Positions 35,061 through 44,800 of a DNA stretch of 64,000 nt are shown piece after piece (the first letter of the stretch is position 1; each line of letters starts with the position of its first letter). The notes below the pieces were generated by a model, which did no database searches, was not told the DNA's origin, and was given only the letters and a program-made list of their open reading frames with translations. Source of the DNA: Pollenia angustigena (lineage: Eukaryota; Arthropoda; Insecta; Diptera; Polleniidae); assembly GCA_930367215.1 (NCBI GenBank), contig OV884058.1:201394208-201458207 (forward strand), read 5' to 3'. A program made the translations under genes and the position numbers.

Positions 35061-35289
35061 TCAATCGAACGATTTTTTAAACCAAAACTATAATTATCCG
35101 GATTTTGAAATCGGGATTCTAAATTTCGGATTTTTAGTTTCGGGCTTATGAACTCCACCGAAAATGTTTAATGTAACTTTCTTTGTGTTCTTTTTTTGCC
35201 TGATGTGTCTTTTAGTTAGGAAAATGTTTCCCTTTAACGAACAACCGAAAAACGCGTAAAAAAGTAGTGGTTCAAACATGTCATTTTTT

Positions 35290-35600
35290 GAGCATTTCGA
35301 GATATGGTCCTCGCAGTCGATCCCCTGTGCAAGAAATAGGCAAGATTATAAGGAAACTTTAAGAGTCTGGAAACGTTAAAGATGTGGTCATGCCTGTGCA
35401 TGAACGCGTAATAACATGTTTTAGCAACTTCCGTTAGCCACCAAGATCATGCGATTTGACTACGTATCTACGATGATCATCCACTAACGTTAAGGCTTTT
35501 GAAAACCAACATTCGTCAATTTATCGCCGAGATACCGCCCGAAAAAAGTGGTTAAAAGCTACCTCAAAAGAATTGACTTTTGCAACCAATCTCGAGGGCT
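35290..35600 (+). pseudogene. Second mariner-type transposase relic
   Basis: Readable pieces: IGKIIRKL and ESGNVKDVV (like the second helix-turn-helix of Tc1/mariner-group transposases) near 35340, then PPRSCDLTTYLR near 35440 (the PPRSxDLTP motif). AENQHSSIYRRDTAR-type text follows near 35505 and KKWLKATSKE near 35545. The centre with the catalytic acidic residues is deleted. There are several stops. Broken and short. Confidence 0.55.
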
Positions 35601-35890
35601 TTTGATGAAATAAAAGTTTTATCGACATCATACTTTAACTTTTACTTGTTATTTGAAAACAGAACTTTTTTAAAAGACAAATTCAGTTTTAATTTAACAA
35701 AAAAAAAAAAATTATGTAAAGTTAATACCACAAACTTCTTTAAGAATAAAATAAACTTTATATATTTACATTTATTAATTTTAATTGTTTATTAATTCAT
35801 CTACATTATATGTTCGTATTATATACAATTTTGTACATTATTCATTGTTATAATTTAAGCTCAGTCTTCTCTTAAAGTTCTGACATAAAT
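35601..35890 (-). other. Presumed 3' UTR of block B
   Basis: Lies downstream of the block B stop on the minus strand. Minus-strand AATAAA signals occur near 35771 and 35788. No coding frame of interest. Confidence 0.45.
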
Positions 35891-37007
35891 TCAATCAATT
35901 AAATCCAATTCTAGATCAGCTTGTGCATGGGCTTTACCACCCACTCCAGCAATTGCCACCGATTCAGGATTGAAATACACATTTGTGGTAACGCCTCGTT
36001 TCAAAAAAGCTTTGGAGATGGGAGTAGATATGGCGGTACCGCCATTACCCACAATAGCTTTAGAGTTGGGTTCTAAGATTAATGCTGCTGTTTTCCTACC
36101 AGCATTTTGTTGTTGTGATTGGTTTTGGGAAAAATATGGCAAAAAGTACGTGCCAAATGGTATTTCTGGTACAGTACCCTTAGTGGAGGTTTTACCAGTC
36201 GCCTCTACTTTGACACTGGATGTAGCGGGTTCTACAGCTTTACCAGAGAAATGTTTTTGTCCTACAGCTTTTTTAACAGGCTGAATTTGTTTTGGTGATA
36301 AAAGTTTTTTGAATGGCGAAAATTGCTTCGGTTTTAGTGCAGTTTCTAGCAGAGTTTGCCTTTCTGTGGACTTTAATATTTTAGTGGTTTCGGTTGAGAA
36401 TACATGTTGACCTGGTACACTGACAATTTCTTCGATAACATATTCGGGATTTATTTTCTCGACTGCTTTTAAAAGAGCTAAATCACTTTTAAAATCACCA
36501 ACTTGCTCGTATATTTTCTCAGACTTTAGTTGCAGCTTGGGAGGTTTAACCTGCAACAAACCTTGGGGTTTTCTGGTAGTGGGTTCTCGATTTTTATTTG
36601 CAGGTCTTTTAGTTGTTGGAGCCTCAGTGGTGGTTGTGGTAGTTATCTTCTTTTCAATACTTGGTACTATATTAGTTATGGCAGGAATATTTGCGGGCAC
36701 TGGTTCGGATAAAGTTGCTACCAGATGCGGTAAATATTGTTGACCCGTAGTATAACCATATTGACCAAAGGGTGCATTAAAGAAGGCACTATTGAAGGCA
36801 AAATATTGCTGTTGTGCAGTTAAATATTGTGGTAGAAGAAATTGAGAAAACCCGGCTTGTAGAGCTGGTGCTGATGACTTCAATTTTGGTTTCTCTTCAT
36901 GGCCCTGTATTAGACCGGGTGTTAAGAGATTTAAGCCATAAGTGTTGTAAGCCGTTAGGGGAGCTGGTTGAAGTGGCCAAGTTTGTAGAGCTGACGTTTG
37001 CCAATTG
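35891..37007 (-). CDS. Terminal coding block B: DUF4774-like secreted-protein exon
   Basis: An open frame runs from about 37024 to the stop at 35891. Best-fitting acceptor is ...actaaaaag before 37007, phase 2, matching the signal exon at 47277; it lacks a good pyrimidine tract. Acceptors further in (cgtcag, aaccag) would be phase 1. The start is therefore uncertain, and there is no in-frame ATG near the 5' end. The protein has a Tyr/Gln/Phe-rich N-terminal part (QYLTAQQQYFAFNSAFFNA, FGQYGYTTGQQYLPHL), a Thr-rich linker (KKITTTTTTEAPTTKRP), and a Lys/Pro-rich middle. Its C-terminal repeat region is KAIVGNGGTAIS ... ESVAIAGVGGKAHAQADLEL. About 400 aa if joined to the signal exon. Function unknown, probably extracellular or cuticle/matrix-like by composition (inference). 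It sits between blocks A and C in the same orientation. Confidence 0.75.
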
Positions 37008-37413
37008 CTTTTTAGTTTGATTTTGGTTTGATTTCAAATTACGACATTTTTTGTTGGTTTGGGTTGTGGGGGGCAGAAAATGGGATTTAAAGCAATTTGT
37101 TATTAGTATTAAATACATATTTACATCTTTTTGCAAAATAAAGTTTTTGTTAGTGTTAGTTACGTTTTAAAGGGTTTAAGACTTAAAAGCTTTTGTTAGT
37201 TACTTGGTTTTTTTATAGCCGTAAGTTATATGTACATATTTATAATTAAATTTGGTTTTGCAGTAAAATTCGGGTTTTTTTCTTAATTATAAAACGGGTT
37301 TGTTTTTATTTAAAAAAAAAGTTTGGAAAAATAAATTAAAACACTTTAAGATAGTGTAAATGATAGTGTAAATACATTGCAAGCATATTAAAAAAAAAGC
37401 TTTTAAACAGTCT

Positions 37414-37447
<34 letters not shown>

Positions 37448-38829
37448 TTATTTGGTTAAGTAGTGTGTATAAAAATCGTAAAGAGATAGTAGAGATTTAA
37501 ATTTAATTCGATGTTATATTATAAAAGCTTTAACATTTGTATCGGGTGGCGCCTACATTTTTGGTTACGATTTTTATTTCTGATTTTTTTCCAAATTAAC
37601 TTTGAAATTTCTTATTTTTAAATAACATGATGAAAGCTTTTTCATTTAAAACAACACTAATTAATTTAGTAAAGCTTTGATAAGAAGGGCTTTTAAATAA
37701 TTTTCTTTTAACTTAAAAAAAGTTTAATCAAAAGAACGCTTTTAACTTTTCTTGAAAATAGCTTCGGAAAGCTTGTTTATAAAAAGCTTAAATATCCTTT
37801 ATTACAAGAATTTTTAACATAGATTTTAAAAGGTTTTGTATTAAGCTTTGAGGTTTAACTTTTATGGGTCTAAAACAAACAATCCTAACAGTGCTATAAT
37901 TTAATAATATAATTTACTATCACTTATAACTGGCAAAAGTATATTGTTAACTATAAGTTGAAGTAATAGTTAGTTGTAATTGAACTTGGTGGGATCGGCT
38001 GTATCCCTTTTAAGTTTTAAAAATTATTATCATAAATTATTTAAATTTGAAATTTTTGTTAGTTTAAAATATACTCTCCGATGCAAATTTCTTCTATTAA
38101 AGTAAATTAGCAAACCTAATATTAACTATAACTTAAGCTGCCAGTTAATTATGTGTAAATTGACTGTAACGGCCGAATTCAACAAGTTCAGGTTTAACTA
38201 ACTATCAGTTATAGCTGCCAAAAGATATTGTTAACTGAAAGTTAAAGTAACAGTTGGTTTCAACTGATATTGGTAAAATTGGCCGCTAAGGTAATAGTTT
38301 ATTGTAACTGAAGTTGGGAAATTGGCCTTTAAAGTTTAAATTATAAAATTGAAATGAAACAATTTAAATATTCTTAAAAGTATTACCCCACATTTATCAA
38401 AATCTTCTCGTTTTAAAAAGGCGTATGAAACGAGTTTTCTATGAAAATTTATTCAATAAACCTTTTATAAATCCAAAATTTTTTTTTATGAATATGGGGG
38501 TTAGTTTATTGTTTAAAATATTTTAAAGCTTTAAATCTTGAAAGCTTTTCAGACACACCATTGAGCTAAAATTTTTGTTACGCATTAAAAGCTTTATTTT
38601 AACCGATACAAGCTTTCTTCAATCTCCTTCTCACTCTCTCCGAGTTTTCACCATACCACTTCACTCATTATAATACCTCTATGATAAATTACCCCTACTT
38701 AAACTTAAATAAAAAAAAAAATAATATAAAAATGAAAAAAATAAACTTAAGACTATAAAAATTTGTTTTTAAAACTACCACAATAGAAAAATAATTTTGA
38801 ACCCCCCCTTTAAGAAAAATAATGGCTTC
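37008..38829. other. Spacer between blocks B and A
   Basis: AT-rich, with a run of about 30 T at 37417-37446. A diverged duplicated segment lies at 37925-38000 and 38213-38290 (tattgttaact, gaagtaatagttag-like). I saw no canonical minus-strand donor with signal-peptide coding sequence here. A minus-strand AATAAA near 38592 could end block A transcripts. Confidence 0.5.
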
Positions 38830-41800
38830 TTAAAAATCTACAAAGTCCCCAGTGGGTGGGGAATAATAAACCGTAGGTCCAGTAGCCACTATACGACCTT
38901 CTCTTGGAAACATTTTTGACTCTAAGTCCGTTCGTTGTAGAGCATCTTGTAAATCTACGTCGGAAGGTATAGCTATTACTTTTGCTCCTGGTCCGGCTAT
39001 AGTTAAACTTCTGGGGTGGGTTAGAGCATAACCACCAGGACCGACAATAGCTGTACCACCACTGCCAGCTGTGGCCACACCTCCAGGGCCCGCTATGGCA
39101 ATACCACCTTTGCGGACCTTTAGCTTTTGTATAATTATGCCTCCCTGCTTAAGGGCCTCTTTTTGGGATTCCTGTTGGTGTTTTATTAAGTGACTGAAAA
39201 TTTTCTTTTCTTCCGGTGCGGATAAGTCTTGGGAATTACTGAAATTTTCTTGATCATCAGAATTCGAATTATCAATACTGGCACTCTCGTCGTCCCATTT
39301 GTAATCGGATTCTAAGTGATCGTTTTGAAAATAGGAATTATAAAAGGGCTGTTGTGCTTGTTGGGCATTAGAGGCGGCTAAAGCTGTAAAAAACTGTTGT
39401 TGTTGGGGTAGAATTTGTTGGGGCAGGGTTTCTAAAGGAGTAAACTCGGTTGCTGTTGAAGGTTTTGTTGGGTCCTGTGGTCGAAAGGGGAGCCTGAATA
39501 TATTCTGAAAAGCTGTTTTAATAGCATTTGAGGTGGCATTATTAATGTTGTTGATGTTATTTTGCAATTCCAATAAAGGGCGATTTTTATTGGCATTGTT
39601 GTTGTTGTTAATAGAATTTTGCAGGTTCAACAGGGGTCTAATAAGTTGATTATTGTTGGGCTTTGTCGGCTGATTATTTAAAGCTGTATAAGAGGGTGTG
39701 GCTACGGGCGGTTGTACGATTTGTTGATTGTTAAGGGGTTTTTGAAATTGCTGTTGTGGCTGCTGTTGTTGGGTGTGAGTCTGCTGTTGCAATTGTGTTT
39801 GTTGTTGCTGTCCATTGCTATTAGTTGTCGGTGGAACTTTAAACACAGTACTTGAGGAAGCCGATACCACTGAATTTGCATTACCTCCCTTAAGTGGTCT
39901 TGGCACTATTCTCTTTTTTATTATCTGCGAAGTAGTTGTGGAATTAACAGTATTACCAGTGCTAACAGTTTGGGTGTTTGCCTGTACTTTATAACGTCTA
40001 TTGGTTAATTTTACATCTCGCGACGAATTTTCTTTTGAACTATCATCACTAGCCTTTATATTTATTAAGGAATTCTTAGCCAAAATCTCTTGGGGTAAGA
40101 AGAATAAATGATATTTAGGTGTCGTCTTTGTCTTACTACCCAATACGGACGAAGTCTTATTCGTTTTTATTTTGCCATAAAAATGATCTATATCACCCAC
40201 AATTTTATAGCCCTTTATTTTGTATTCCTGGGGATTTTGTTTCTCGATGTACTGTTGTTTATTATGTTTATACAGTCTCACTGGTATAACAAAATGGGTG
40301 GGCAAGAGCTGCTCTTCAGCTTTTGTTTGGGGAGCGGGCAATTCAACGCGTTGTGGTTTAAAATAAAAGACATTTTGGAGGTTCGATACCTTTTGTTTCT
40401 GAGATTTTCTTCTTGGTGGTACATTGTATTCACTAGCTTGATTATAATAGGATGGTTCCAAATTCACTGATCTAATGGAGGGCAAAAGTAAAGCTTCGCC
40501 ATTAGCTCCCATTACTTGGGGGCTTTGTACGTGAAAGGGCTGATAGCCTGCATTGGGAAAAAGATATTGTGACGAGTCCAAAATGGCGGGGGATTTTAAT
40601 TGATCCGATTGCTTTTTAACATAGCCCAATGCTTGATTGATTTTTTCAATTTCTTGTAAAATACGTTTGGCCTCATCATATTTTTCCTTACCCTCCACAA
40701 TGCCGGGCATTTCGACTTCTTCGGGAAATTTAATAAGTCTTTGTTTTTCAACTCTGCAAACAAAATTGTGAAGTAATGTTTGGTTTAAGGTTATAGTCTA
40801 AGTTACTTTTATATAAATTTATTAAATATAATTTAAAAAAAGCTCAAAAGCTTCCTAAAAGTTTTTTTCCCAATTTTTTATTTGCAAACATTTTTAAAGC
40901 ATATGTATATTAAATTGAGTTAATGTGAAATGAAAGCATGCCATTTTAATAATTTATAGTTAAAAAAAGTTGATAACTTACAGCCGTATTCATAATGAAA
41001 ATTTGGCATAAAGTTAGCAAAAACTTTATTCATAACACTCTAACCAAACTCTGGCTAACGATTTACTTGTTAACGAGCTGCCAAACGTTTAATGTCAAAC
41101 AATTTTGTTCGTTTTTTTAAATTGACTGTTTTTTTTTTTTAATTTACTGTCTTTTACTTAATTTATTTTAATTTTAAAATTTTTATATGTGAAGGGAAAA
41201 ACAAAAAAAAAGGAAAAAATGACAAATTCAGCGATGATTAATGCAAAACGTGTTGCATTTTTGAGTAATACAATGTGGCATCATACAAATTCAGAGTTGA
41301 TTTATTTAAAGTTGGCAGATGGAGAAAAGTTCGTTATGAATTAACTCCGTGCCAACAAGCTGCTAAGCTTAATCGGCATTCTAGTTAGCAGCTCGTTGTA
41401 AGTGGCTAACTTTTTGTTATGAATACGGCTGTTAAATTTTAGCCTTAAGAACTTGATTATTTTAACTTGAAGACAAAATGTCTTTATTACAGACTAAATA
41501 AAAAAAAAATTTAAGCTTGACTATCCCTATGAAATATATGTAAATAAAACTTATAGAACATGTCTTGAAGCCTAAATGAAATTACAAAATTAAAACAAGC
41601 TTTTTAGTTATTTCAATGGCAGATAACAGTTTTTTTTTAAATTTGTATGCCAAAAATATTGTAGTCTTATGGCCAATTTTCAGGATTGATATTAAAACAC
41701 ATTTATTTTTTAAATCGTTTTAAATACAGAATTCTCTTCTTCACTAAAAACTTAAGTGAAACTTAAGTCACCGATGTGGTACACTTAATTTCAACTTAAG

Positions 41801-44800
41801 TTTCCATTGTAATATTTTAGCAAGGTGGCCTCAATATCACAACAATACAACAAAAACAGGCAAAGCATTAACAGTCAGCTGTTAATACACTTTTTTATAT
41901 TATCTTTTTTGTACTATACTTTTATCTTAATTAAATAAGACTTTTCAAATGAAACTCAAAAAACCAATCTGTTTTAAATACGATTTAAGTTTGTTATGAA
42001 TATTAACCTAATATTTATTTAAATACTATCCTGAAAATTGAACATTAAAGTGATTAAAAGCTTGCTTAAGTTTGATTGAAGTTTTGTAACATTAAAAATG
42101 CTTAAAAAGCATGCTATTGGTCGCAAAATGCCAGTGACACAAGCTTATAGAGCTTTTACCTTTAAAAAAGCTTTTGCTTCATAAACATGCAATATTCTGT
42201 TAAAAAACTACAGCAACTTCTTTCTACATTTGTTCGTTAAAAACCTTTTAAAAACGACATTAGAAATCTCTGAATTTGTTTAAAATCCTAAAAACTACAA
42301 AAATTAAAGCACAATTGTTAAAATGTTAAGTGCTTAAAACATAAAGCTGCAACTAATGCTTCTAGATCAATTTTGGACTTTTAACCTTTATTAACTTAAA
42401 GTATTTTCGTTTTAAAGCTAGTACATGTTTATGACAAAATCAATTAAAACTTAACACACGAAATAAAAATCTAATGATAAATGCCTAACAATGAAAGCTT
42501 TTTTGAAGCGTTTATAGGTTTAAGCTGTTTTTACAGATGCAAATAGATTATGTATTTAAAAAAAACTAAATAATTGCTGATACATATTTATTTAATACGT
42601 CCATAATTAAGGCTGTGCAACCGCTATTTATAAATTGTTGCATTGTATACTCCTTCCAAATTTTTTTTTTTGGTCACAAATAACTCATACGGAACACCCA
42701 GAGAAAAACATTTTTGAAAATGGTTACCTCCAACATAAGTATTTTTAGCGAATATTATGCTTAATTTAACCATATTATTGTCTCTGGCAACCATATTATG
42801 GTTCAATTGATCCTCCATCAAGAAGCCACAACCATATCATGGTTGCCTTCGAACATGTTATGGTCAATAATAACAAATCTGAGGTTATAAAAATTTGTTG
42901 ATTAGTGTAAAAAAGCCTGCAACGTTTGTCTAGATATGCCCAAATTCTTTAAAATGTATCTTTTGGATTACTAATTTTTCTTTTAGTTTATCGATTTCTT
43001 AAAATAAATTGGTTAAATCTAAGGGAAGCTTAAGGAGCGAAACAAAAATCCTTTATTCATTTGTTAGAATTGTAAGCATGATATTTTACATAATGTTTGA
43101 AATAATGTCCAGCAAAAACTTTTTAAATTAAGATTCCACAGAAAGAAAAAACGATATTTTCTTTTTTTTTAATAAAGAAGTACTGTAAGATTTAATATCG
43201 AATGTCTCCTAATTAAAATCATTTTTTTCTATCACGATTTTTTTCTTTAATCTAGATTTACTCGATAAATGCACAGTAATATGGATCATTGATGCACAGC
43301 CTATAACACAATTGTGCGAATCTATGCACACACATACTTATGCTCTTTCATTTACCCAACAAACACGGAGGTTTGATTTCAAATTGAAAATGATTTGATA
43401 TCAAACGTTTTCTCAAACGACAAACATTTGATAATTATTTGAAAATCATTTGTAAATCATAGCATTCCCAACAAAACGGGAAATTGTTTTCAAATTGGAA
43501 AATGCTTTTATTTTCAACTTGCTTTCAAACGTAATTCTCAAATGTGGATTTCATTATAATGTGAAACATAAATGTAAACAATATTTTTTAAATTTAAATT
43601 CATTAATTATTCAAATAAACTGTGAGATAAACATTCGGCACAATAGCTAAAAATTGAAATAATGTTCTTTCCGTCCTCTAATTCTTGCAAAGACGAAACA
43701 ATTGTCTGCCTCTTATTTTTAGGATTGTATCACCGCGATCATACAATCACCTTATAATCTCTTCACTTTTCCGTTTTATTTGTTTTAATTCGTATTCTTT
43801 ATCATGTAATTACTTACAAATAATTTTTATTTTCACAAGAAATAAATCGTAAACTTGTAAAACACATTTAACCAGGAAATAAAAATTTAACTTTAATCGC
43901 CATTTTTAATGTTTACATTTATTTTTCGCTTTAGTATTGCCAAACTTATTTTTAATTTGAATATAACATTTGATACCAATTTGACATCAAATTGATTTTC
44001 AAATCATTATCAATTTGAGTTTAAATGTAAAAATCAAATAATTGAAAACGTTTGAGAATTGTGTTTGATGTCAAATGATAAAGTAATTTCATATCAAAAG
44101 CTTGACTACGTGTTTGTTGGGTAGTTGCTTTTCAAGAATAATTACCCAACAAACACACGGGCTTCATTTAATATTTAGAGAAATAATATTATGATGCAAT
44201 TCGAGAGGTATTTCATGTTTTTATATAATTTTGGAAATATGCTTCTTCTGAATTCTTAGGCTTTTTTTAGTGGTAAATTTAAGAAATATATAATCATTAT
44301 AAAAAATTTGCTTGGCAAAAGACACAAGGTGGAAATAACTAATTGTAATAATTATAATATTGCTTATCCCTGATTTAGGCCCGTTTTCACAACTTACCAA
44401 TAGCTAGAAGTAGACTTTAACCGGCCTTATGAAATGTGTTGCATTATTAAAACTTCATTTCAACCTAAAGTGAGCGATAAAGTAGATTACGGTTCACCCT
44501 ACCTGGTAGGTTAAACTTGTAATAATGGAACACTTTTCATACGGCCGATAAAATCCTACCTTTAGCTATCGGTAAGTTGTGTTAAAGTATTTACAAAATG
44601 TTTTTTTTTTAGTTTGAAGGCTTTAAGTCTTTCAGCCGTATTCATAATGAAAATTTGGCATAAAGTTAACAAAAAGTTAATTCATTATACACCAACCAAA
44701 CTCTGGCTAACGATTTGCTATACTCTTGTTAACGAGCTGCCAATCGTTTGCCAACTTGTTAAAAACAGCCATTTAATGTCAAAAAATTTTGTTGGTTTTT

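Noticed and set aside
35970..37020. Plus-strand open frames opposite block B
   Set aside because: Shadows of the minus-strand coding exon, with no independent domain or splice support.
40108..40470. Plus-strand 120-codon frame opposite block A
   Set aside because: Antisense shadow of exon 3; hydrophobic only because of complementary codon bias.
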